Positions 24,571-32,426 of a DNA stretch of 64,000 bases are shown here, piece after piece. The notes beneath the pieces are model-generated. The model was not told the DNA's origin. It saw only the letters and a list, made by a program, of their open reading frames with translations, and made no database searches. Each line of letters opens with the position of its first letter. Position 1 is the stretch's first letter. Source of the DNA: a virus; the IMG/VR virus record IMGVR_UViG_3300032893_000005, positions 1 through 64,000 of that record, one strand, 5' to 3'. Made by a program: the position numbers and the translations under genes.

Positions 24571-26439
24571 TTATATATCCCAATAGTTAGTTTTCGACTT
24601 TGAGGTCTGCAAGCCTTCACCACCGCCGCCGGTTTCGACCGACTGTCGGATCTGATCGCTCAGCCAGTTTTCCTGTTTCTTTGCCACAGCTTGCTGATAC
24701 TGCTTCGGATCTTCCTTCGGCTTCTCATCAACTTGTCCGGCTGTACTCGCGGCCACTCCGCCGGTTCGGGTCTTCCAACGGTTGATGGCTGCATAACGCA
24801 AAGCATCAATAGAATGGTTGAACTCGTCAACCGGTACGTCCGTAAGCTTACCACCCGCGTCGTGATCGTAGTGGTACTTCTCCATCTCCGAGCACATGAA
24901 GTCGCAGTTTCCCTTGATGCCAAAGAACGCCGTGGTACCGCCGGTAGAGTAGAGCTTCTGGCGGATGAGCGTGATGCCGTTCTCGATCTGGCCGGACTTG
25001 TCGAAGTCGTCGAACACCTTCACGACCTTGCGAAGCATCTTGTTCAGCTCAGGACGCGAGGTATCGGGGTAGAGCGTGTGGAAGTCGTACTTCTTCTTCA
25101 TGCTGAAGACGAGTTCCTTCAACTGCTCAGGCTCAAGCTCGGCCTGGGCCGTGACGTTCATGATGTAGATTATGCCGTTGCCGTCTTCGTAGATGACCAC
25201 GACGACTGCAGGATGCGTGCTCCCGTGGTCGAGCCCTGCGTACCGCTTCACACCCTTCTGGATCATGAAGTTGACCAGCTCAGACTCAGCCAGCTCCCGG
25301 CCAGGATCGGTACCGGTGAAGATCCTGTACATCTCGCGCGGCGTCTTCTCAAACACAACTCTCTTGAACTTGGCGAAGATCAGACCCTCCGACGAAGGCT
25401 CCATCGACATCTTCTGCGACAAGAACCAGGAAAGGTCGGCCTTCTTAAACTCCGCGATGACCGACTGGGTGGGACGAAGCGTGCGGCAGGTAGAAGTCTG
25501 CTTCTTGAGGTCACCGGCGCATACGGCGGCCAGCGGACAGGAGAAGCATCCCTTGTACGCGTTGATCCTCTCCATCTTCGACTGCGTTGACTCGTCGGTC
25601 TTGTTGAACTCCTCCTGAGTCATCTTGATGTTTTCTTTGGCGTTGACGTAGTAGGTGAACGGTTCGGTGCCGGAGATCGAGTCAGGGCAGCGCTTGGTGT
25701 TCTCTAAGATCGTCCAGAACCTGAACAGCATCCCAGACTTCTCGCGGTTCTCGTACTCAGTCTCGATGACCGTGTACCGACCCTTGCGAGAAGAGATGCC
25801 AAACTGGAACCATGGCTTCCCGTCGTTCGTGTATACCGGGATACCGCCGACGTCCTGGTAAGCAGCCATCTTCTCCTTGCTAAGAGATGAAAGCTCGTCA
25901 AGGGAGACGATCGGAGCGTGAGATCCTTGAACAGCCATCGGAGATATAGACAAGATCTCAACGTCCACCTCTTCGCCGTCGACGACGAACGTAGTCTTGC
26001 TCTGGGTTGGGTCAGATAACAAGAAGTCTCTGAGGTAGGGTCTGGAAACGAACTTCTTGAAGTACAGGTATGCACGACGAGCTTGATCCTTCGTACCGCC
26101 AAGGTGAACGACTGCTCGACCAAAGTGAAGCGGCAAGATGACCTGAAGTACGGCAACGGCCAGAGTCTTCTGAGAAGCTCGACCGGCGATGTACATGAGC
26201 GAGACCGGCTCCTCGCGGTGATCGTCCGCGCAGAGCTGGTAGATCTCCCAGACCATGTCTAGTGGGTTCGAGTCTGCGAACCGGGATACCGTGCAGTCAG
26301 CAAGGTCGACGTTCATGAAGAACTTGCCCCAGTTGTGCAAGTCTTCGCGAGTCTTGCACCGCATGCGGACTAAGTCCTTGCACAGAAGAGCCTTCTCCTC
26401 TGGCGTCAAACCTTCTAAGAGTTTCTCGATCTCGTTCAT
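24571..26439 (-). CDS. Terminase large subunit
   Basis: A 622-residue DNA-packaging motor. The ATPase shows a degenerate Walker A, AGRASQKT at 85-92, with Gln where Gly is usual, and a Walker B VSLDE at 178-182. The C-terminal RNase H-like nuclease has YAGLDHGSTHP near 390, a second Asp in LYPDTSRP and a third in DEFNHSIDAL. Between the two is a four-Cys cluster (C298, C301, C307, C318) that could bind zinc or an iron-sulfur centre; this is not usual in T4 gp17. The small subunit candidate overlaps its start by four bases. Confidence 0.92.
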   Translation of the reverse strand: MNEIEKLLEGLTPEEKALLCKDLVRMRCKTREDLHNWGKFFMNVDLADCTVSRFADSNPLDMVWEIYQLCADDHREEPVSLMYIAGRASQKTLAVAVLQVILPLHFGRAVVHLGGTKDQARRAYLYFKKFVSRPYLRDFLLSDPTQSKTTFVVDGEEVDVEILSISPMAVQGSHAPIVSLDELSSLSKEKMAAYQDVGGIPVYTNDGKPWFQFGISSRKGRYTVIETEYENREKSGMLFRFWTILENTKRCPDSISGTEPFTYYVNAKENIKMTQEEFNKTDESTQSKMERINAYKGCFSCPLAAVCAGDLKKQTSTCRTLRPTQSVIAEFKKADLSWFLSQKMSMEPSSEGLIFAKFKRVVFEKTPREMYRIFTGTDPGRELAESELVNFMIQKGVKRYAGLDHGSTHPAVVVVIYEDGNGIIYIMNVTAQAELEPEQLKELVFSMKKKYDFHTLYPDTSRPELNKMLRKVVKVFDDFDKSGQIENGITLIRQKLYSTGGTTAFFGIKGNCDFMCSEMEKYHYDHDAGGKLTDVPVDEFNHSIDALRYAAINRWKTRTGGVAASTAGQVDEKPKEDPKQYQQAVAKKQENWLSDQIRQSVETGGGGEGLQTSKSKTNYWDI

Positions 26440-27119
26440 TCCTGCGGTTTACCCTTATTCTGAACAGACCCGGCAAGTGCCCGGAGGATCTTCGACTGAA
26501 GTTCCTGAGTTATGGCCGGACGTGAGGGCTCTTGAGTGTTCACGGTTACGCCCTGGTTGACGTTGATCTGCGTAAGGCTAGCTGGGGCCTTGGCCTTATC
26601 TTCTCCGGTGATCTTAGAGATAGTCTCGATCACTTCCTTGTACATCTTCATGCTGGTGATCTGGAACTCAGGCAGGTCATCGGCATTGCCGGTCTGGAGG
26701 TACTTGAGCATCTTCTCGCGGTGCTGCTTGTGCATCACGGACATCGTGTTCGTTAAGAACTCGATCGACTCCATCTTCTGGCGCTGTAGGCTCGCCACGG
26801 CACGCTTCGTCAAGTTGACGGTATACTCGTCCCTCTCTCGGTCCCACTCGAACTTCTTGCGACAGTAGAGGACGTCGGCCTCGCTGAACCCCTTGTTCTG
26901 GGCCGCGATCTCAGCGCACGAGTACCCTTGTATGAACAGTGCGGCCATCTGAGCAGAGAGAGTCGGTGAGATCGGCTTGAAGCCGGTATCCACCGCTCTC
27001 CTCAAGAGTTCCTTCTCATGCTCCGTCCATCCAAGCAGCTCGATGACTGTTGGCTGCTGTGTCACAGGAGTAGTGTCCGGGGGTAGGACCTCTGGTATGC
27101 TAGGCTTGTTCTGTTCCAT
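26436..27119 (-). CDS. Probable terminase small subunit
   Basis: A 227-residue protein directly upstream of the large subunit and overlapping it by four bases. A helix-turn-helix-like segment (ALFIQGYSCAEIAAQNKGFSE) is followed by a long charged helix and a disordered Pro/Thr-rich tail, the general plan of DNA-recognising small terminases. The assignment rests on context and architecture and not on a family-specific motif. Confidence 0.65.
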   Translation of the reverse strand: MEQNKPSIPEVLPPDTTPVTQQPTVIELLGWTEHEKELLRRAVDTGFKPISPTLSAQMAALFIQGYSCAEIAAQNKGFSEADVLYCRKKFEWDRERDEYTVNLTKRAVASLQRQKMESIEFLTNTMSVMHKQHREKMLKYLQTGNADDLPEFQITSMKMYKEVIETISKITGEDKAKAPASLTQINVNQGVTVNTQEPSRPAITQELQSKILRALAGSVQNKGKPQE

Positions 27120-27489
27120 CGATATACACCTTCACTGTTTGTACCCAACCAGACAACAAGGCCATAGTCCAGGTTCTGAGGTTAAGAGCTGCGATAGCTC
27201 GCTCCTGTTCGTAAACCTTCTTCGGTATCCGGTACTTGAATACCTTGTACCACCACCCTTTTCGGGGAAGCGGCTTCGACTTCTCCGTGACCAAGTCGTA
27301 CACGATCATCTTCTCGTCCGGCACTATCTTAAAGGTGCTCGGCAGAGAGATGTTGCAGCACGCTATGGTATACTTCTCCATCTGAATGGTCAGGTAGTCG
27401 TGCAAGATGCCGTAGTGCACCAGCGCGATCTTCGCAAGGATGTAGTCTTGGTCCTGCGAGTTTATATTAGACTGCTTACCTTGTGCCAA
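27100..27489 (-). CDS. Hypothetical protein
   Basis: 129 residues, overlapping the terminase small subunit by 20 bases and the nuclease gene by 28. Contains a basic KSKPLPRKGWWYKVFKYRIPKK patch (positions about 73-95 of the protein), suggesting nucleic acid or phosphate contact. No family recognised. Confidence 0.6.
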   Translation of the reverse strand: MAQGKQSNINSQDQDYILAKIALVHYGILHDYLTIQMEKYTIACCNISLPSTFKIVPDEKMIVYDLVTEKSKPLPRKGWWYKVFKYRIPKKVYEQERAIAALNLRTWTMALLSGWVQTVKVYIDGTEQA

Positions 27490-28481
27490 ACCTTCTCCCT
27501 TATCTCGGGTTGTATGTCTGCGACTTCAAGGACGTACTTCTTCATAGCCTGCTTGATGTCTCCAGACTCTTCGATCGACACCCTTCCCTCGAGCTTCTTC
27601 TTGATGTTCGGAACAAAGCGAACTCGACCTACTAGGTTCACGTTCTCTTTGGTGAAGGCTTCGTAGAACTCCTCGCTGCCTTCGACGGTGACCTTGATCT
27701 CATCGCCGATCTTGGCATTCAAGGCGTCGACGTTGACCTTTACGACCCCGCCATCTTCCGTATACTTCCACGAAAAGTAACGCTTGGCCAGGTGATCCGT
27801 ACAGATCGGGGCCAGCTCAAAGGTGTGAACCTTGCCGTCGGAGATGTGATAGATGAACTTTGAGTCATTCGCCTCACCGCGAGTTACCATACGCGGAGTT
27901 CCGACGTACGTCACTTTGCCGATAGTCTGGGCTTTGTGTATGTGGCCGGAGATGATGGCTCTGTAGTTGAGGTCTGCGCCTTTGACTCCATGTGGTATCG
28001 GGGTTCCGTTCTCGTAGCATGCACCATCAAACGTCTGGTGACAGAGTAGGATCTTGTCTTGCGTATTGGCGAAGCCATTTGCGACTGATACGAACTTGTC
28101 GTTGTCGTGCATGAACGCAACGTAGACGTAGTCATCATCCCAGGCAGTGCTAGACACAACCTTAACATTCTGAAGCTCGCCGAACGTCGCCTCGCAGATG
28201 TTTATCTGTGCGTTGGATGGTGATATGCCGTCGTGGTTACCAGAAATGATCCAAACTTGAGCGACCGTGGCTATCTCCTGCAAGTATCTACGATAAATAT
28301 GGATTATCTCCTGTCGCACTACTGCATGTGTGTGAAACATGTCGCCTAGAAAGATAACTCTCTTAGGCGATCGATCGATAGCCTGCTGGAGTATGAACTC
28401 GAGTAGGCGTACCGTATCGCCCAAGTTTGATACCTGGGCGTGCATGTCTCCGATGATGAGGTCGTTGTGCCTAGTTGTCAC
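27462..28481 (-). CDS. gp47/SbcD-like recombination nuclease subunit
   Basis: A 339-residue calcineurin-fold nuclease. Metal-binding motifs in order: IIGDMHAQ, VIFLGDMFHTH, IISGNHDG, LLCHQTFD and ISGHIHKAQ, followed by a C-terminal capping region. This is the Mre11/SbcD/T4 gp47 pattern. It partners with the gp46-like ATPase at 34507, encoded on the other strand 6 kb away; in T4 the two genes are close together. Together they resect DNA ends for recombination-dependent replication. Confidence 0.88.
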   Translation of the reverse strand: MTTRHNDLIIGDMHAQVSNLGDTVRLLEFILQQAIDRSPKRVIFLGDMFHTHAVVRQEIIHIYRRYLQEIATVAQVWIISGNHDGISPSNAQINICEATFGELQNVKVVSSTAWDDDYVYVAFMHDNDKFVSVANGFANTQDKILLCHQTFDGACYENGTPIPHGVKGADLNYRAIISGHIHKAQTIGKVTYVGTPRMVTRGEANDSKFIYHISDGKVHTFELAPICTDHLAKRYFSWKYTEDGGVVKVNVDALNAKIGDEIKVTVEGSEEFYEAFTKENVNLVGRVRFVPNIKKKLEGRVSIEESGDIKQAMKKYVLEVADIQPEIREKVWHKVSSLI

Positions 28482-28761
28482 TTACGCCTACCGTGAGGTT
28501 CTCGGGAAGCAGGATGAACTCGACCCCGTCGTCAGACAGGCGATGGCGCTCAGAGAAGGTCGTGAGCTTTGAGATCTCAGCCTTGAAGTATATGGTCTGA
28601 CCAGCCTTGAACTGCTTAGAGTCAAACACGACCTTGCTTGAGATGATCGTCCTCATAGTTCGATCTGTACCAGAGAATCCAGCAACGATCCTCTTGCTCT
28701 CGCCCTTGTCGTGCCCAAGCTCTATGGGAGCAACTGCGACGTAGTCATTTAAGGTCTTCAA
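28471..28761 (-). CDS. GroES-like co-chaperonin candidate
   Basis: A 96-residue protein. The order of elements fits the GroES ten-kilodalton fold: LNDYVAVAPIE at the start, a variable mobile-loop region, then VFDSKQFKAGQTIYFKAE, matching the GroES 'V-GD-V-F' strand, and DDGVEFILLPENLTVGV at the end like the GroES C-terminal strand. Phage gp31-type co-chaperonins are similarly divergent. The presence of a phage GroEL-like gene at 32427 makes the assignment attractive. It overlaps both neighbours, the nuclease and the sigma factor. Confidence 0.6.
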   Translation of the reverse strand: MKTLNDYVAVAPIELGHDKGESKRIVAGFSGTDRTMRTIISSKVVFDSKQFKAGQTIYFKAEISKLTTFSERHRLSDDGVEFILLPENLTVGVSDN

Positions 28762-29746
28762 CGTGTACCTCCGTAAGTATTCCCTGAACGCCTTTGAGGG
28801 TCAGGATCTTCTTTTCAAGTAAAGTGAGCGTCATCATGAAGTCTTGAAGATGGCTCATCAGGTTGTTGTGCTCGACCATCAAGTATGGATCGTTGTTTGA
28901 GTCGCTAGGATGGGCAAGCGTGTCTACCATCCTCAGGTCAGTTCCCTCAAACTCCTTGTCCAAGGACATGTAGGAAGACGCTGCTATGAGGTCGTTGATC
29001 TCAGACTCCGATGAGTCCGGCACCAGCTTCGCGATCTCCTCTGCCTTAGCGTTGGGGAGCTTCTCGAGGATGCGTCTGATCTTGTAGAGTTTCTTACCTG
29101 CGTGTGGTCCGATCGAGACGCTTAGGTTCAGTAGGTTCCCGTTGATCAGGTAGGCTACCATCCATCCGATCGCGAACTGGTGAAACGGAGTTCCGTCTTC
29201 TAGGATGAACTTGTCGACCGCAGCGATCAGACCCTCGTTGGAGTTCTGGATTAGGTCTGAGAAGTCCATGGTAGCTGACGTGCGAACGTGACCCTTGGCT
29301 CGATTCATTCCAAGCCTCAGGTACATGTTTACTATCGACTCGCGAACCATCTTGATGTCTTCGAAAGTTTCCTTGAGGGCAGGGCTCTCCTTGCCAAGAG
29401 CCTTCAGGGTGTCCATGGCGAACTTGCAGAACTGGAAGTTTACCTTCACGTCGTGAAGCATCTTCGGCTTCGAGTGATCGATCGCGTAGTTGACGGTTTC
29501 CTTGTACGCACCTTCCTTCTCTCTGAAGTAAGGGCGAGCAGTCAGGATGTTGCCTTCTTGGTAGCGGATGAACTTGATGAACTCGTGGTAGACCTGCTTG
29601 CCGCCGCCTACCGACTTCAGCTTTCGCGAGAACTGGTTCTCCAGGCCGTAGAGCTTCTTGAAGAGGTCCTCTACGCTCGCTTGGTCGAGACCTTCCATCG
29701 CCTCGTTCATCTCCTTTACGTACATCTGTACTACTGTAATGCTCAT
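28745..29746 (-). CDS. Sigma-70-family RNA polymerase sigma factor lacking a clear region 4 HTH
   Basis: A 333-residue protein. Residues 135-205 match sigma region 2 (MDFSDLIQNSNEGLIAAVDKF, then FHQFAIGWMVAYLING). Residues 205-270 look like region 3 (SIGPHAGKKLYKIRR, KAEEIAKLV, MSLDKEF). Residues 295-325 keep only the first helix of region 4 (MTLTLLEKKILTLKGVQG) and then end, so the -35-binding helix-turn-helix appears to be missing. That fits a phage late sigma that, like T4 gp55, reads only a -10-type element. The five TTTA-N7-ATCTTAAT motifs are candidate targets. Confidence 0.8.
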   Translation of the reverse strand: MSITVVQMYVKEMNEAMEGLDQASVEDLFKKLYGLENQFSRKLKSVGGGKQVYHEFIKFIRYQEGNILTARPYFREKEGAYKETVNYAIDHSKPKMLHDVKVNFQFCKFAMDTLKALGKESPALKETFEDIKMVRESIVNMYLRLGMNRAKGHVRTSATMDFSDLIQNSNEGLIAAVDKFILEDGTPFHQFAIGWMVAYLINGNLLNLSVSIGPHAGKKLYKIRRILEKLPNAKAEEIAKLVPDSSESEINDLIAASSYMSLDKEFEGTDLRMVDTLAHPSDSNNDPYLMVEHNNLMSHLQDFMMTLTLLEKKILTLKGVQGILTEVHVEDLK

Positions 29747-29747
29747 C

Positions 29748-31178
29748 TCATCCTGCCATCTTCACTACTTGAACAGGGCCAACTTCTGAGAAGTAACTCA
29801 TGCAGATGTCACCATGCCTCTTGAGCATGGGGACGTTGGTTATCCTGAAGGCAACGACCTTACACTCGTACTTACCGGTTGGAGGGTCGATGCGTGTACT
29901 CCTACCGATTGGACCTTGCTTAACCTTCGTTCCTGCCTTGTTGCCGAGCCAAGAGATCGTCAGTCTGTTTGGCTTGAAGTCGGTACCGGTCGTCACAGCC
30001 GAAGTTCCGACGACGCACTTTATCTTACCAGCGTTGAACTCTTCGCAGATCGCGTTGCCGTCGGCTTCACCTGAAGCGAACTTGTACGGTACACGCAAGA
30101 GGACTGATAAGATCTCGTTCTGGACGTACTCGTCGACCAAGATCAAGGTCGGCATGCCGCCGAGAACAGCTTCGTTTGCCAGACCTGCGACCATGTGCGC
30201 TATGTCGTAGTTCTTGTAGATGTGGGTCTGGTTCATCTTCACTACGTTATCTGATTTATACGTCGACTTGCTGCTTACGTCAAACACTAAGAACGACAGC
30301 TTAGCAAGTACGCCGTCGGTGATCGCCTGCTGGATCGTGTACGTGTAGACGCGCTTCCCTATGATGCCTTCCAGCATGAGGTCCTTGCCGTCGTTTCGCT
30401 CTTGGGTAGCTGAGAGGAACCATCGGTATGGGCAATGGGCGAGGAGGTCGCAGCAGAAGTACTGGAACTCTTTCGCCGGGAGCGTGTGGCTCTCGTCTGA
30501 GATGAAGACCTTGTACTTGAGGAACTCCTTCTTCATCTCTGGGTCCTTGACCATAGAGAGGCTCTTGCCTACACAGATCAGGATGTCTTTGCCGATCTCC
30601 TTCTTCCCAGCGCCGAACATGCCGACGCGCTTCTTCCCGAAGTACCTGATGGCTTCCTTGTAGAACGCCTTCGCAAGGTTCGTCTTCGGAGTGGAGATTA
30701 TGACTGGGATACCGGCGGCCTTGGTGAGGAGGTGTGCCAGGAAGCTCTTGCCGACGCCAGTTGCCATCTCGACGTGCGAGTGTGGGTTCGCAAGTAGGGC
30801 GGTGAAACCCTTCGTCTGGTGGGCCATAGGATCATACGGCGGCTTGTTGTCCCAGGGGATGAGCTTAAACTCTGGAAGTTCTACCTTAGACTCGAACGTC
30901 GTTCCGGGGAAAGCTTCCTGAACGCGGGTTTGAAGGCCTGACAGGAACCAGTAGTTGTTTCCATCAAACTCGAGCATGCTCCTGTTCAGGTCAGGCTTCA
31001 GCTTCTCGATGCGCTCTAGGCAATAAGCCTCTCCCCACTTGTGCTTCATCTTGGCAAGCGTCTTGATCTGACGCTCGACGGTACGATCCTTGTACGCAAG
31101 GAGACTCCGCAGCTTCGAGATCTCCTCGTCGCTGGCATAAACTACTATCTTTACTGGGTTTTCTTGAACAAGTTGCAT
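29748..31178 (-). CDS. UvsW-like superfamily 2 helicase
   Basis: A 476-residue SF2 helicase: motif I EMATGVGKSFLAHLL, motif II FISDESH, motif III FLSATQ, then in the second RecA lobe VVGTSAVTTGTDFKPN and motif VI IGRSTRIDP. A 100-residue N-terminal extension precedes the core. UvsW-like enzymes unwind branched DNA and reverse stalled forks. It is the first gene of the leftward block that includes the sigma factor and terminase. A sigma-70-type promoter lies about 60-90 bases upstream. Confidence 0.88.
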   Translation of the reverse strand: MQLVQENPVKIVVYASDEEISKLRSLLAYKDRTVERQIKTLAKMKHKWGEAYCLERIEKLKPDLNRSMLEFDGNNYWFLSGLQTRVQEAFPGTTFESKVELPEFKLIPWDNKPPYDPMAHQTKGFTALLANPHSHVEMATGVGKSFLAHLLTKAAGIPVIISTPKTNLAKAFYKEAIRYFGKKRVGMFGAGKKEIGKDILICVGKSLSMVKDPEMKKEFLKYKVFISDESHTLPAKEFQYFCCDLLAHCPYRWFLSATQERNDGKDLMLEGIIGKRVYTYTIQQAITDGVLAKLSFLVFDVSSKSTYKSDNVVKMNQTHIYKNYDIAHMVAGLANEAVLGGMPTLILVDEYVQNEILSVLLRVPYKFASGEADGNAICEEFNAGKIKCVVGTSAVTTGTDFKPNRLTISWLGNKAGTKVKQGPIGRSTRIDPPTGKYECKVVAFRITNVPMLKRHGDICMSYFSEVGPVQVVKMAG

Positions 31179-31237
31179 CTGGCCTTTGTATCGGTTTGAG
31201 ACATGGCGTCAATTTTACTTGACAACCATCTCAGACA

Positions 31238-31265
31238 GGATAGTGCCAGATTGTGTAAAGGTCAA
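31238..31265 (-). promoter_or_regulatory. Sigma-70-type promoter of the leftward helicase operon
   Basis: Minus strand: TTGACC (31265-31260), 17-base spacer, TATCCT (31243-31238). It leaves a leader of about 55 bases before the helicase ATG. A second, weaker TTGACG (31212-31207) with TACAAA lies nearer the start. The same TATCCT -10 recurs at 10779 and 55659. Confidence 0.6.
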
Positions 31266-31963
31266 GAGAGAGGATTGTCCCTCTTTCGACGCTCCTCAGC
31301 CGTGCGCTTCTCGACGAGGTCTCGGTACTCTTTGCTGCCCACTCTTGGAAGCGGTGCGTCATGCCTGGTAACAATACTCTGTTGTTCACTTACGAGGAGA
31401 GGGACGGTCTCTAAAGCCGTCCCGATCGTACTTCGTGGGACGTTAGTACTACGTACTCCGTCCCCAAGTCCGTCCCCAAGTCCGTCCCCAAGTCCGTCCC
31501 CACTTTTTCCTTGTCGTTTTATGAAAGAAAAACACTCGTTAAGAAGCTCTTCTCGGGAACGGCCCTTCATATGTTTTAGTAGGTCTGAGTCAACAACCTC
31601 CACTATCCATGGCTTACTCTTCTCCTGACTGATGAGCTTCAAGATGTTCGCGGTGAACAGAGCCGATAAGATCTCAGTCCATCGATCGTTCCTGATCCCA
31701 AAGCTGACATGGTTCTTATCCTCCCTGATCAACTTCATGGTCAAGTCTCTGGTCATACATATAATCTGTCGATTGTGATAGTGCAGTGCGTTGTAAATGG
31801 ATACGATGGCTTTCTGGGTATTGTTGTTGGCTTGGTCATAGAGTGACTTACACTCGATCCAACGAGGCTCACGAAGGGCCTCTTCGTTGAGGGTTTTCGT
31901 GTATCGCAGGCAGATCAAAGACTCTTTCGCTTCACCTATCGTGTTCAGTGTTTTCAAATCCAC
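31262..31963 (-). CDS. Hypothetical protein with GDGL repeat, replication-initiator-like N-terminus
   Basis: A 233-residue protein starting with GTG at 31963, overlapping the upstream gene by 32 bases. Residues 60-140 have a winged-helix feel (SIYNALHYHNRQIICMTRDLTMKL, then GIRNDRWTEILSALFTANIL). Residues 158-173 are four GDG(L/V) repeats, followed by a basic C-terminal tail. Function unknown; a DNA-binding regulator is possible. Confidence 0.6.
   Translation of the reverse strand: MDLKTLNTIGEAKESLICLRYTKTLNEEALREPRWIECKSLYDQANNNTQKAIVSIYNALHYHNRQIICMTRDLTMKLIREDKNHVSFGIRNDRWTEILSALFTANILKLISQEKSKPWIVEVVDSDLLKHMKGRSREELLNECFSFIKRQGKSGDGLGDGLGDGLGDGVRSTNVPRSTIGTALETVPLLVSEQQSIVTRHDAPLPRVGSKEYRDLVEKRTAEERRKRDNPLS
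31457..31502. repeat. 12-bp in-frame tandem repeat (GDGL)
   Basis: Nearly four perfect copies of a 12-base unit read on the plus strand as TCCGTCCCCAAG. They encode GDGL units in the minus-strand gene. Slippage would add or remove four residues without a frameshift. Confidence 0.9.
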
Positions 31964-32351
31964 AGAATATGCTCCTAGAGGGTAAATAGTCCTTGATTAT
32001 ATCGTTGACGGTCGCCACTGTTATGTTTGACGTATCGCGGCGTACGAACTCACCGTTCTTGTTCTGCGCCGGGATCATATCTAAGATCAGGCGCTCAAGC
32101 CAACCAGCAAACTCACGCGACTTGTACTCGCCCCAAGTATCAAGATTTTCGCTCATCTCTTCAGGAACAGTGTCATAAGTGAACTGCCACACGAAAACCT
32201 TAGTGATTTTTCTATTCCAGGGCCTGCAGTATGACAACATGCGTTCAGGACTTGAGAACTTGCCAACCTTAAAACCATCGACACCTTCAAAGGTGATGAT
32301 GTAGAATCCGGGTAACTTTGGAAGTTCTCTAAACCAGCGAGTAGGTCTCAT
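31932..32351 (-). CDS. GIY-YIG-like (T5orf172/MUG113-type) domain protein
   Basis: 139 residues from the ATG at 32351; a TTG at 32357 is the alternative. The N-terminus PGFYIITFEGVDGFKVGKFS followed by PERML...CRPWN is like the T5orf172/MUG113 branch of GIY-YIG nucleases (GIY-like 'FYII', YIG-like 'FKVGK'). The rest is helical with RPW and ERLILDMIPAQNKNGEFV, where N-K-N-G-E-F commonly follows in this family. The -10 of a strong promoter ends seven bases before the ATG, so the message may be leaderless. Confidence 0.65.
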   Translation of the reverse strand: MRPTRWFRELPKLPGFYIITFEGVDGFKVGKFSSPERMLSYCRPWNRKITKVFVWQFTYDTVPEEMSENLDTWGEYKSREFAGWLERLILDMIPAQNKNGEFVRRDTSNITVATVNDIIKDYLPSRSIFCGFENTEHDR

Positions 32352-32358
32352 AGCCAAG

Positions 32359-32388
32359 AATATAATTCATGTATTGACCACTCGTCAA
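32359..32388 (-). promoter_or_regulatory. Leftward promoter with TSS at or next to the ATG
   Basis: Minus strand: TTGACG (32388-32383), 18-base spacer, TATATT (32364-32359). Seven bases separate the -10 from the ATG at 32351. It interlocks with the rightward groEL promoter. Confidence 0.6.
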
Positions 32389-32402
32389 GCTACTGCTAAC
32401 CT
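32374..32402 (+). promoter_or_regulatory. Candidate groEL promoter
   Basis: TTGACC (32374-32379), 17-base spacer, TAACCT (32397-32402). The -10 is weak, three of six consensus bases. The leader to the ATG at 32427 holds a GAAGGAGAAG ribosome site. Confidence 0.4.
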
Positions 32403-32426
32403 CAGAAGAGGCAATGAAGGAGAAGT

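Noticed and set aside
31457-31502. A CRISPR-like array
   Set aside because: The 12-base units are contiguous, lack spacers and encode GDGL repeats in frame.
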